From the NCBI GenBank assembly GCA_003996215.1, contig QJPP01001603.1, positions 434,001 through 498,000 of the forward strand: 64,000 nucleotides of DNA, written 5' to 3'. Made by a program: the position numbers and the translations under genes. The notes below the pieces were generated by a model. It searched no databases, was not told where the DNA came from, and saw nothing but the letters and a program-made list of their open reading frames with translations. How positions within the stretch are numbered: the first letter of the stretch is position 1; the number at the start of each line of letters is the position of its first letter. Of the stretch, positions 47,359 through 57,831 are shown in pieces. The stretch comes from Jaltomata sinuosa (Eukaryota; Streptophyta; Magnoliopsida; Solanales; Solanaceae).

Positions 47359-48256
47359 AATAGTTCTAGGATATTTTTGAGCAAGAATTTGAGAGGAAAA
47401 CACTACACAATCACGTTTTTCTTCTTGATCATCTTGTTCTTGATTGTTCTTGGGATCTTGGTTTTCTTGTTCTTGGATAATTGAAGCTTGTTTTCATTAT
47501 ATTGTAAGAATCTTTTTTCTCTTTATTATGAATATGAATTTCTTTTCTTTCCATCAAAGCATGATTAACTAACTTCCCACAACTAGGGTTGTGGGAGCCA
47601 TGGCTAAAGTAGCGATATAGATTCTGGGTAGCGTCGGGTTCAATCTTTATGATTGTCATGTTGTTAATCATTCATTCTTCACGTTTTTTAGTGGTTGCAA
47701 ACATTAGAACATGCCTAGGTTTAATTTGCTTGAGTAAAGAAATTAAAATCGGGAAATTTGGTTAATAATGAGGATTCGAGACTACCAACTCTCGTCTTAT
47801 GATTAATGTTGTAACTAGATTAATATACTTGATGTTTAGGATTGAAATATAAAAGCTCACCTTTTCAAGTTCGAGAGAATTGAAAGGGAAATTCGTCTAT
47901 TTGGTTGAGAAACGTTTAGACGATACCATGAATTCAATCACATCGTGACATGCATATAGAAAGAACCCGGTTAAGCCTTGAGTCGAAATTGTTACGACGC
48001 CATGGTGAACACTTCCCTAATTCACTCTCATATTGATTATTAATTACACATTATTGTTTGCTTGATCAAATATTGTTCACACAAACCCCCCCCCCCAATT
48101 TACCGGAAACTATCGACTACTAGTCATCTAATTCACAAACGACCTAATTTGCACCTTATTCCCTGTGGGATCGACCCCAACCTTTGTTGGGTTCTATATT
48201 TGACAGCGCCCGCTTACGCTTCGTAATTGAGGTGTAGTTTGGGCGTTATCAAATTT

Positions 48257-48274
48257 TGGCGCCGTTGCTGGGGA
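48257..48274 (+). other. Element E primer-binding site
   Basis: TGGCGCCGTTGCTGGGGA, 5 bases after the 5' LTR. This is the Asp-type site known from Athila-lineage elements. Confidence 0.85.
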
Positions 48275-48370
48275 ATACGGTTGTTTATTAAGTTCGGTGT
48301 TTATTTGACTCTTAGTCATATTTCCTGCTTTTATTTTTTGTTTTTGTTTTTACAGGGTACATAGTTGTGC

Positions 48371-49837
48371 ATGCCAAGTACACGAGGCTCGGGTGAACCA
48401 ATACTACCCTACGACCCCGAGCTGGCAAGAACGATAAGGTGAAACATGAATGAACAACAACAAGAGGCAGCGAGACTCGCTGCAGCTAAGCAAGCCCAAC
48501 AACGCTTGAATGCTGGTGGTCTTGAGGTCGACATGGAGTTGAATGATGAGGATATCGACTTAGATGGAGTTGGTGCCACGGGCGCTGTTGCGTTTCCTCT
48601 GCTAGCACCCGGGTCCAAATTCAACATTACTAGCACAATGATTCAGCTGTTGAATTTGAGAGTAGTGTTCCGTGGTGTTGCTGGTGACGATCCAAACCAG
48701 CACCTGATGAATTTTGTGGGAATCTGCAAGTCGTTCGAATTACCTGGAGTAAGTCAGACAGCGATCAGGCTCAGGTTGTTTCCGTTGTCTCTGTCTGATG
48801 AGGCAGCGTTATGGTTGACAGAGCTAACCCCCGACTCTATCACAACCTGGGGAGAGTTGAAAGGAGCTTTCCTAGAAAGGTTCTTTCCTCCCTCTAGGAT
48901 GATACAGTTGAGGGATGAAATTAGCAATTTCAGACAACAACCTCATGAGGCGTTACATGAGACGTGGTTGCGGTTCAAGAAGAAACTGACACAATGCCCT
49001 AACCATCAATTGACCGACAATTTCCTGATGCAGACATTTTACAGAGCACTAAATTCGGCTACCAAGCCGACATTGGATAATGCAGCAGGTGGAGCATTTA
49101 TGGGTCTCACTTTTGCCGATGCCACAGCTATTTTGGACAGGCTCACCAAAACCAACAGGGCCTGGCATACACGTGATACAGAGATAGCAGCTAGCTCTTA
49201 TGCAGTTGGTATGTCAGCAGAGCAGCGCATGAAGGAGGAAGAGCGGGACCATGATATGGCCCATCTGAAGATGCAAATGGACCTACTGACAAAGCATTTG
49301 TTTTCAGGAGGTATCGAAAAGGTGAAAGCTGTGGGTTCCCGAGGTAGAGCAGCAGAGTTTGAATCTGATGAGGAGGTGAATTATTTGGGTGGTTTCCAGG
49401 CCAACGGCCAAGGAAACCAAGGTCGGAATTATCAGAAGGACAACTACTATGAAAAAGCTGGCTACAGAGATCGCGATCAGGGGAACTGGAAGAATAACAC
49501 TGATAGAGGTGGGTTGTATGTACCACCTAGAAATCGGGATAGAGCTAGCACCGAGACAGGGATGTCTAAATTGGAGAACATGATGGCGAAGATGCTGCTA
49601 AAGGTGGAATCTACTGACTCCGCGGTAAAGGAGATGAGGACCGAACTATCAACAATGAGTCAGGTAGTGGATTCACATTCCACCTTGATCAAGCAATTAA
49701 AGCAACAAGTGGGTCAGATCTCGGCGGCTCTAAATCAAAGGAGGACAGGTACCCTACCGAGTGACACTATTCAAAACCCGAAGAATGACGCGAGTTGTAT
49801 GGATATCACTACAAGAAGCGGTAAAATATTACCATAA
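48371..49837 (+). pseudogene. Element E Gag
   Basis: I place the family start at ATG 48371 (MPSTRGSGEPILPYDPELAR), but a TGA at 48440-48442 follows. An ATG at 48446 opens 463 codons to TAA 49835. The retrotransposon Gag core is clear: GDDPNQHLMNFVGICKSFEL, AALWLTELTPDSITTWGELK, FLERFFPPSRMIQLRDEISN, ETWLRFKKKLTQCPNHQLTD. No CCHC knuckle is visible. The C-terminal half holds a Gly/Asn/Arg-rich stretch (GQGNQGRNYQKDN) and a predicted coiled coil near MSKLENMMAKMLLKVESTDS. Athila-type Gag. Protease follows in the same frame after one stop. Confidence 0.9.
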
Positions 49838-50698
49838 TCACATCCGGTAATTCAAACTCAGGATGGTAATATCACGGATTACAAGGCGGTAGAGGAGGCT
49901 ACTCAAAGACCCGCGGATAAAAGCAAGGAAGCTGAAAAACTTCCAACTATGATGCCTAAGCCACCGCCTCCGTTTGCGCAACGTTTGAAGAAGAAAGTGG
50001 AAGATGGCAAGTTCCTGAATTTCATGACCATGCTCAAGCAGATATCAATAAACATCCCACTGGTGGAAGCGCTTGAACAAATGAACGGATATGCCAAGTT
50101 CATGAAGGACTTGATTACCAAGAAGAGGTCAGTGAGCGTGGAATCAGAAGATAACCTCCACCACTGCAGTGCTATTTCCTTAAGATCGTTAGTGGACAAG
50201 AAGGAAGATCCAGGTGCTTTTATTGTTCCCTGTACTATCGGGAAGCTCAACTTCGGAAAAGCATTATCTGATCTTGGTGCTAGCATCAACTTGATGCCGC
50301 TAACAATCTATAAACAATTGGGTTTGGGAGCTCCCAAACCAACGACCATGAGGGGGGTAATGGCTGACCGTTCAGTGAAACGACCGGTGGGAATATTGTC
50401 TGATGTGCTGGTAAAGGTTGATAAGCTTATATTCCCAGCTGACTTTGTGATCTTGGATTGTGAAGTGGACTTTGAAGTCCCCATAATCTTGGGACAACCA
50501 TTGTTAGCTACTGCAAGAGTGTTGGTCGACATGGAAAGAAACGAACTGACATTCAGACTAAACAATGAATTGGTCAAGTTTGATGCGTGTAAGTTGATAA
50601 AGCAACCAAGAGACATGAGAGTGGTCGCGGTTATAGAGGTGTTGATGAAGCCCCTGCGGAGTTGCATATTGAGGAGAAGGGTCCTGTCGAGACCCTAG
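49838..50698 (+). pseudogene. Element E aspartic protease
   Basis: In the same frame as Gag, separated only by the TAA at 49835. The lead PPPFAQRLKKKVEDGKFLNF and EALEQMNGYAKFMKDLITKK is the conserved Gag-PR linker of Athila elements. The protease loop is KALSDLGASINLMPLTIYKQ (D-x-GAS), and the flap and C-terminal part read FVILDCEVDFEVPIILGQPL and ARVLVDMERNELTFRLNNEL. All expected protease landmarks are kept. After about 50640 the frame slips, and the C-terminal tail continues in another frame to 50946. Confidence 0.88.
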
Positions 50699-50946
50699 TT
50701 GTTACGAGAATGAGGTTGCGATCGCAAAAAGGGAAGCATGTAGAGGAATGCGGTGAAAACAAATCAAGGAAGAGAAAAAACCGCAAGAAAACCAGCAAAG
50801 AAAGAGTAAAGAAGTTGCCGCGACTAGCTGCGGAATCGATAAAAGAAGAAGTTGGAGCTCAACGGGATGGGGTAGCTGGCACCTATTCCATCGATTTCGC
50901 CTACTTTGGAGACCCTGGCGGTCTCCAACATCATGCCAGACTCTGA
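50640..50946 (+). pseudogene. Element E basic C-terminal tail
   Basis: One frame off the protease, reading DEAPAELHIEEKGPVETLVV then a lysine/arginine-rich run (SRKRKNRKKTSKERVKKLPR) and a stop after 50943. It occupies the place where RT would begin in a full Athila element. No RT motif follows. The basic run could bind RNA or act as a nuclear signal. That is inference. Confidence 0.6.
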
Positions 50947-51000
50947 GCCCCATGGACTTCACAGGTATTCCTTTCTCTCACAGCTTTAGTTTTCACATGT

Positions 51001-51020
51001 ATGCATTGGGGACAATGCAT
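51001..51020 (+). promoter_or_regulatory. Hairpin before internal polypurine-like tract in E
   Basis: ATGCATTGGGGACAATGCAT: 8-bp perfect arms with a GGGA loop, followed 7 bases later by TAAGTTGAGGGTG. Athila-group elements are known to have a second polypurine tract after pol. Confidence 0.6.
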
Positions 51021-52394
51021 GAGTCTAAGTTGAGGGTGTTGGGTTACCTGTGAGCCTTTCACCACCGAGGGTTTTTGTTGCCGAGTTTCTTTTTCCTCCG
51101 GTGTGCTATCTAGTAGAACCGGCATGTTTAGGTTGTCGTTTAAATTTTTAGTTGTTTTCCAGTGTCTATAGCAAGCATGTCATTTTTTTTGAAAAAAAAG
51201 GAACTAAAAGGAGCCCCCTCTGAAAAAGTTGATTTTGTACTTATGTTTGAAACGATTGACTGTCTGGATCCTTGGATGTCATTGTGTGGTTATGATTGGA
51301 ATAAGTATGCTTAAGCCGAGCTGTTGTTTTGATAGTTGGTAGTGGTATGGATTCTTGGTGCCAAGTGTGTGTGAGCGTATTGTTATAAATTCTTACTCTT
51401 TGCATGCATCTAGAACTTGCCCGGTCTATTTTGTTAAGTTTGAAGTTGGTTGCTTAGGAAAGGATCACAGGCCCTTTTTGTGTGCAGTCCACTTAGCCTA
51501 TAAGACCGTCCAAATGTAAATAATCCCTTTGATCCCTGTTTGAGCCATAATTGACCCTGTTCGTTCAATAACCTGTCACCGTTCCTGTTTAACTTTAAAT
51601 CCCTGTTTTGGCCCTGGTCCTTCCTTGGACATCGTGCACCTCAACTCAGGCAATCAGCCTAAGTTAAGGGTGGCTACTATAGAGGTAAATGATAAGAAAA
51701 ATAGGATGGATAAGATTGGTTGTGGATAGAATGAAAATTCTGGGGGTGTGTCTAAGAAAAGAAAGATAAAGAAACGAAAAAAAAAGATGAAAAAAAACGA
51801 AAAAGAAATAAAAAAAAGTGTCAAAATAAAGAGGATGCACCTGTAGCTAGAAAGAAGGGAATAAAGAGGTGAATAAGGATGGACAAAGTGAAGTTATGTG
51901 GAAATAGTAGGTTGGTGATTCCAAGGAGGGTTTAGTCACTATTCCCCAAACGTATCCTACCTGCACCTGAAGCCTCATTACAAGCCTGTACAAGTCCTGT
52001 AGTGATCCTGAGCGGCTTTCTGAAAAACTGAAATAGAATAGTTAGGGCAAGCCTATGGCATCGCATGTGCATTGTTTGAAATCGTTTGTGAGTGTGAGCG
52101 CCTTACCTAGTCCCGAATCTTGTATGTGGGACTTCTTGTGGTGAGGGCACCAAGATTTCTGTATTGTCTATTGATTGTTAGGATAGTTGTGCGTGTGTAT
52201 GCAAAATATTCTATCATATCGGAATGACATGTTTGGATCCTTGCAAGTTAACGTTTCATACATTTGTCTGCTACTAGGGAGCTTGATTTAAAATTAAATG
52301 ACCATGAGTTGCTAGAGACACGAGTTTGTTTTCTTAGTTGAGTCGTCGTATTGTTTTCTTTTATGTCATGTTGCTTGAGGACAAGCGAACGTTT

Positions 52395-52407
52395 AAGTTG
52401 GGGGTGT
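52395..52407 (+). other. Element E polypurine tract
   Basis: AAGTTGGGGGTGT directly before the 3' LTR. Confidence 0.8.
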
Positions 52408-53739
52408 TGATGTGCCGCCATTCTACGGCACATTTGACGCCTCTAAACTAAGAACAATCGTAAGTTTTCAAGCAACCATCGTCGTTTTTGATGTTTTATG
52501 TTATGTTTTCAGGAAAGAGAGACAAACATAGAAACGGAAGGAAATACGAGCAAAACGACATTCTAGATAAGAGTGACGGCCTGAGTGACGGCCAGTCACC
52601 AAGGTGACGGTCCTTCAACCTGGCCGTCAACTTGAGGCAGCACCACTGCCTAGTGGTGACGGCCACCGTGACGGTCCGTCAAGCTGGTGACGGTCCGTCA
52701 GCCCAAACCGTCAAGTTGAGGCAGTACGCGACGCGGATTCCGAACGTTTTTGGGTTTACTTCCTGGACTCCTATAAATACCCTATGTTAGGTTTATTTTA
52801 TTTATTCATTACCGATTCATTACAGATTCATTACCAATTCATTACCCAATAGTTCTAGGATATTTTTGAGCAAGAATTTGAGAGGAAAACACTACACAAT
52901 CACGTTTTTCTTTTTGATCATCTTGTTCTTGATTGTTCTTGGGATCTTGGTTTTCTTGTTCTTGGATAATTGAAGCTTGTTGTTATTATATTGTAAGAAT
53001 CTCTTTTCTCTTTATTATGAATATGAATTTCTTTTCTTTCCATCAAAGCATGATTAACTAACTTCCCACAACTAGGGTTGTGGGAGCCATGGCTAAAGTA
53101 GCGATATAGATTCCGGGTAGCGTCGGGTTCAATATTTATGATTGTCATGTTGTTAATCATTCATTCTTCACATTTTCTAGTGGTTGCAAACATTAGAACA
53201 TGCCTAGGTTTAATTTGCTTGAGTAAAGAAATTAAAACCGGGAAATTTGGTTAATAACGAGGATTCGAGACTACCAACTCTCATCTTATGATTAATGTTG
53301 TAACTAGATTAATCTACTTGATGTTTAGGATTGAAATATAAAAGCTCACCTTTTCAAGTTCGAGAGAATTGAAAGGGAAATTTGTCTATTTGGTTGAGAA
53401 ACGTTTAGACGATACCATGAATTCAATCACATCGTGACATGCATATAGAAAGAACCTGGTTAAGCCTTGAGTCAAAATTGTTACGACGTCATGGTGAACA
53501 CTTCCCTAGTTCACTCTCATATTGATTATTAATTACACATTATTGTTTGCTTGATCAAATATTGTTCACACAAACCCCCTCCCCAATTTACCGGAAACTA
53601 TCGACTACTAGTCATCTAATTCACAAACGACCTAATTTGCACCTTATTCCCTGTGGGATCGACCCCAACCTTTGTTTGGTTCTATATTTGACAGCGACCG
53701 CTTACGCTTTGTAATTGAGGTGTAGTTTGGGCGTTATCA
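52408..53739 (+). mobile_element. Element E 3' LTR
   Basis: 1332 bp with the same termini as the 5' LTR. TATAAATA at 52772. Four 11-bp units at 52804-52847. No gene. Confidence 0.94.
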
Positions 53740-53744
53740 CCATA
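53740..53744. repeat. Element E target-site duplication, right
   Basis: CCATA, identical to 46903-46907. Confidence 0.93.
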
Positions 53745-54000
53745 TAACACAGTCAGTTGTACAAGCAATGAATGATTCACGCATTCAACAAGAGAGGAAG
53801 AGCTTGTATATTCGTTATCGGACAGTTGGTCCTCAAGCGCATATTCCCTCACCAGGAAGAATTTAAGGGAAAGTTTGCACCAAATTGGCAAGGACCGTAT
53901 GTTGTTCACAAAGTGTTATCTGGAGGAGATTTTTTTTGTCCGAGATGGATGGCCAAGTGTGGCCCAAGCCTATCAACTATGATTCTATGAAGAGATACTA
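53745..54000 (+). pseudogene. Element C integrase C-terminal fragment, right of E
   Basis: Continues the frame cut at 46907. The first codons are decayed. The stretch near 53805-53930 reads IGQLVLKRIFPHQEEFKGKF then APNWQGPYVVHKVLSGG, the GPY-type module that ends Tat pol. A 1-base shift near 53930 leads to EMDGQVWPKPINYDSMKRYY, the usual C-terminal end, with a stop at 53998. Non-functional. Confidence 0.86.
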
Positions 54001-55829
54001 AGCCTGAAGATGGTTTTCCTTATTTCCTTCCCTGTAATCGCACTTTCTGATTGTAATCATTTCTATGCTTTGTAATAGCTTCAAGATTCTCTATCCTCTC
54101 TTTACGAATTATCTTTGACCTGAATTTTTCAGAATGAGATATGTAGGCTCCCTGTGTCGACTTCGGTCAACCCGTTAGAAAAATCAGTCTTACCTCTATT
54201 ACCTTGAACTACATGATGACTTGAATTCTCAAGAATAAGATACGTAGGCGGCCTTTGTCAGCTTTGGTCACCCCTTTAATTATATTCACTCACCCACTAA
54301 GAGTGTGAAAACTACATTTGACCTAATTTTTGCTTCCACGGGATACATAGGTACCACAACGGTTCAGTCATATCACCCTAGAAAATGGAATATAGGAAAA
54401 AATTTCAAGAAAAGAATCTCAAAAATTTAGGAGGTGATGATTATTCTCCAGCAAATTGGAATGCAGATTATGCCCAAGAGCAACTCAGATGAATATCGAA
54501 TTTCATAATCCCCACAGAGTATCAAATCTCTTATAAACAGGATAAGATTCATCATCGAACCTTTAACTGGGCAAAAAATTTAAGGAAGGCCTCCAAATTT
54601 CCACCAAGCTTCATTTGAGAGTTCAGAAAATAAACTCTGAAAAATTTCACAGCACTAGGAGATTAGAGTCTACTTCAGAAATCCTCAGCTGCGACAAAGT
54701 CTGAGATGGACTAATTCCCATCTACGATACATTTCTCGAATGACCATTTTCAAACTCCCTAGATAGGATAATGAAGCATGTTCAGACCTCTCCATCAATG
54801 TGTCAGATATGTTAAGGCCTCAAGTGAAAGATGTTTGTTGAGCTAGTGCATGACATGACAAGACTAGCAGAGATTTTTCAAAATTATTTTTTTAAAATTA
54901 GTAATTTTTCAAAAAAAATACTTTTTGAAAAAATCCTCACAAGTTAATTTTCTCCCGTATAAATTGACTTTGTCTTAGGTCTACTATGACACAGGGAGTC
55001 GAGGACAACAAACGCCCAAATATGGACAATATCCAGAGATAACAAAGCAAGGAGTAGGAGATCGAAGGAGGTCGACGCAGATCAGTTTCGCCAAGAACTA
55101 ATAATTTTTCTATGGATTCAGGTTATCCTAAGAAGTGTTAGGGATAGGCAAAAGTCCCTTATTTTCCAATGTATTCAAAGCAATACAATGATATTAAATT
55201 CTCAAGATTGAAGAGCAAAGCCAAAATGATGGGAAGAAGACAAAAAAGACAAAGGTTCCTAGAATTGATGAATTTTCTTGAAGTTTGCAGGAACTACCGG
55301 ACAAGGAGAGATCAGTGACATCCTCAGATCCTCAACAAATTAGGGATCACAATTAACAGTTAGCTGCTCCTAGAAATGGTAAAAGCAATATTGTTTCTAC
55401 TAATCATTTGTCTTGAGCGTAGGTTCACGCAAAAGAGTCAATGAACTGACATAAAAACCAAAGGGACCATCAGATGACATATCAGTGACGTCCTCCTCAA
55501 ATCCCAGCAAATCAGGGATTACAATGAGCATGTGGTGTTCAAAAGTGGTATTTATAGTTGTCCCCAGATATGGGTTTGACCATTTATTTACATCAAGAAT
55601 GACCCATTATTTATCTATCCACCTCGAGAAGAGGATGATGATTGCAAATAAAGTTATTTTGATTATCATTGAGAATATTTTCTTTTAAGGTTTTACCAGC
55701 TATTGACTTCGGTTTCTAGTAAAAGTGATGTTGTGGCTACTAATTATTTACCATGAGAGCAGGTACAAAAAAAGGAGTCGATATATCAACATAGGTGGAA
55801 GTGATGTTTTCTATAACTATGCTATGGTC

Positions 55830-55999
55830 CATTGCATTCATATTGCATCATATCGCATTGCATCATACTACATTACATTGCATTGCATCACATCACATTG
55901 CATCATACTTTATTGCATTATATTGCATTACATTGCATTGCATTATGTCACATCGTATTGCATCATATTGTATAATGTTGCATTATGTTGCATGGCATC
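55830..55999. repeat. CATTGCAT-type short tandem array
   Basis: Degenerate repeats of CATTGCATCATAT and CATTACATTG. Open frames here (55725-56189, 55795-56148) simply translate the repeat. Confidence 0.85.
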
Positions 56000-56019
56000 A
56001 TATCACAGGAAAAATATTG

Positions 56020-56215
56020 ACAGGACCATATCGCAAGGACCATATCGAGAGGACCATATCGAGAGGACCATGTCACAAGGACCATGTTCAAGGACCATAT
56101 CGCAAGGTCCATATTGCAAGGGCCATGTCGAGAGGACCATGTCGATAGGACTATGTTACAAGGATCATGTCGATAGGACCATGTCGTGAGAATCATATCG
56201 ATAGGACCATCATCA
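56020..56215. repeat. 15- to 16-bp tandem array
   Basis: Unit GGACCATATCGAGA and variants (GGACCATGTCGATA), about 12 units. Confidence 0.88.
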
Positions 56216-56702
56216 TTAATTACCATAGGCGTATGCTCGCCGCGAAGATTATTTTCCTCTACTGGTCACTTTTAAGAGGATGACATTCAGAGGCATCCCT
56301 AAGTTACACTTGATGCGCAAGATTGACCCAAGAGCATTTATATCCAATATCATATAGAGATGACAGAGTCTGATGTTGAGAATATTTGCACATGCATATT
56401 TATGACATGCAGAGATTATGGAATCTGGCATTGGGAACACTTGTATCTGATATTGCGTATAGATGACATAGTCTAACATTGAAGGTATTTATGCATTTGC
56501 ATCCTTATTATCACGCAGAGACGACAAAGTCTAGCATTGAGAGCACTTCATATCTAGTATCACAAGGGGATGGCAGTCTATCGTTGAGGATATTCGTACA
56601 TCCAGAAGAGGCATTTATATTTGATAATGTAGAAAAGGCCTTTGCTACACCGAATATCAAATGATTCTTGCCATCCGGGATAAGGAAAACATATACTCTA
56701 AA

Positions 56703-57290
56703 GGAGGTCTGTAAGTCACCATTTGAAATCGGGCGATGAACTAGATTTCCCAGAAGTTGATGAACCGAAGGTTATCTGTAAGCCACAACTATGTCTGAAA
56801 CCAGATGGTGTGCAAGATTGCCCAAGATTGTACAGCCCAAGAGTTATTTTTAAGATGCAACGATATCTAAAATCGGATAGTGTGCAAGATCACCTAAAAA
56901 TTGGTAGTTCAAGGGTAATTCTTAAGTCACAGCACTATCCCAAATTGGATAAAAGTGAAAGACTACAAAAAATGGAAAGCCCAAGGGTTATCTATAAGCC
57001 GCATTATATACAGGTTGATATTGTGATGGAATACCCAAAAGCTTATAATTCAAGGGAAATTTGTAAGTCACGTTATGTCCAAGATCGGATAAAACTGCAG
57101 GATTACCTAGAGATAGGCAATTCAAAAGACATTTGTAAGCTGCCTCTATCTAAAGTCAGATGATGTGCAAGATTACTTGAAAGCTAACAATTCAAGGTAC
57201 ATTTGTAAGTCGCCTTTATCTAAAGTTGGATGATGTGCAAGATTACCTGAGGTTTGACAATTCAAGGGATATCTATAAGTCGTGTCGATA
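56703..57290. repeat. 70-bp tandem array, 8-9 units
   Basis: Unit boundaries marked by ATYTGTAAGTCAC-like starts at about 56707, 56774, 56850, 56918, 56988, 57058, 57130 and 57200. Each unit also has GTGCAAGAT and ATTCAAGGG. The 146-codon frame at 56723-57163 is repeat translation and shows no known domain. Confidence 0.82.
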
Positions 57291-57816
57291 AAAAAGATAC
57301 GCAAGATTTACCCAAAGTCATATGCAAAGATTATCACTGAATATCCGAGAAGGCCATCATATCAGAGACTACAACAAGCTACAAAGACCATCATCTCCGA
57401 TAGCCAAGAAGGTGGTCTTAAATATAAAGATTACCTTTTCCACCGATTGAGTCAAACTACAAGTAGCTTGATTCCCTAAGTCATGGAATATGTAAGCGGC
57501 CTCTATGTTGAAAACTCGACTGCACTCCAAACCCCACCAATCCTCTTACTCCCCAACTTTCTGGTCTCTCTGTAATATGAAATCGGGATAGTTTGGAATT
57601 CTTTAAAAATCATGCATAAAATCAAGTGCCTTGAACTACAAGTAGCCTGAATTCTCATGTAACCTGAGATATGTAAGAAATTTGGTACCGGGGTTCAGCC
57701 ATAATTCCTTGAAATTCATACTAAAACCAATCGCTTCCAAGAGATGAACTAGTGTTCGGACAAAAATTAGAAACGTCAATTTCCTTTGCCTAGGGTTTAT
57801 TGCACTCACCCTACCC

Positions 57817-57830
57817 AAAGGGAGGGACAG
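57817..57830 (+). other. Element C polypurine tract
   Basis: AAAGGGAGGGACAG immediately before TTGTTGACAC, the start of the 3' LTR. Confidence 0.8.
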
Positions 57831-57831
57831 T

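Larger units (their letters stand above)
46908..48251 (+). mobile_element. Element E 5' LTR
   Basis: 1344 bp. It carries three TGACGGTCCGTCA palindromes (47105-47200), a TATAAATA box at 47272, an 11-bp tandem array at 47304-47358 and a C9-C11 tract near 48089. By eye about 13 substitutions separate it from the 3' LTR in the first 400 bp. Confidence 0.94.
50947..52407 (+). other. Element E 3' non-coding region
   Basis: No pol or env-like open frame. It contains a hairpin at 51001-51020, an internal polypurine-like run at 51027-51039 (TAAGTTGAGGGTG), a purine-rich A tract at 51757-51830 and the true polypurine tract AAGTTGGGGGTGT ending at 52407. Confidence 0.75.
46908..53739 (+). mobile_element. 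Element E: Athila-like element with only Gag and protease
   Basis: A 6.8-kb plus-strand element with LTRs of 1344 and 1332 bp (TGATGTGCCGCC to GCGTTATCA), a perfect CCATA duplication, an Asp-type primer site (TGGCGCCGTTGC) and polypurine tract AAGTTGGGGGTGT. Internal coding capacity is Gag plus aspartic protease and a basic tail (48371-50946). No RT, RNase H or integrase is present, and the remaining 1.4 kb is non-coding. The structure recalls published plant terminal-repeat elements with only a GAG domain (TR-GAG), though this one is larger. It must have used enzymes supplied in trans, or lost pol by a clean deletion. Confidence 0.92.
54001..57831 (+). other. Element C long 3' non-coding region
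   Basis: 3.8 kb between pol and 3' LTR with no convincing gene. It holds dispersed TACGTAGGC motifs (54115-54370 and 57449-57703), a CATTGCAT-rich array (55830-55999), a 15- to 16-bp GGACCAT array (56020-56215), irregular 65- to 80-bp repeats (56300-56600) and a 70-bp array (56703-57290). A polypurine tract (AAAGGGAGGGACAG, 57817-57830) ends the region. Long, repeat-bearing 3' regions are characteristic of Tat/Ogre elements. Confidence 0.8.

Noticed and set aside
48089..48100. C-tract as a regulatory element
   Set aside because: A run of C in one LTR is interrupted by T in the other. Simple length variation is enough.
50947..52407. Possible env-like gene in element E
   Set aside because: Athila relatives can carry an env-like frame here, but no open frame of useful length, signal peptide or membrane segment is present.
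55725..56189. Two overlapping open frames as coding genes
   Set aside because: Low-complexity translation of CATTGCAT and GGACCAT repeats in two frames at once.
56723..57163. 146-codon open frame as a novel gene
   Set aside because: It translates the 70-bp tandem array, has no known domain and lies in the 3' non-coding region of element C.
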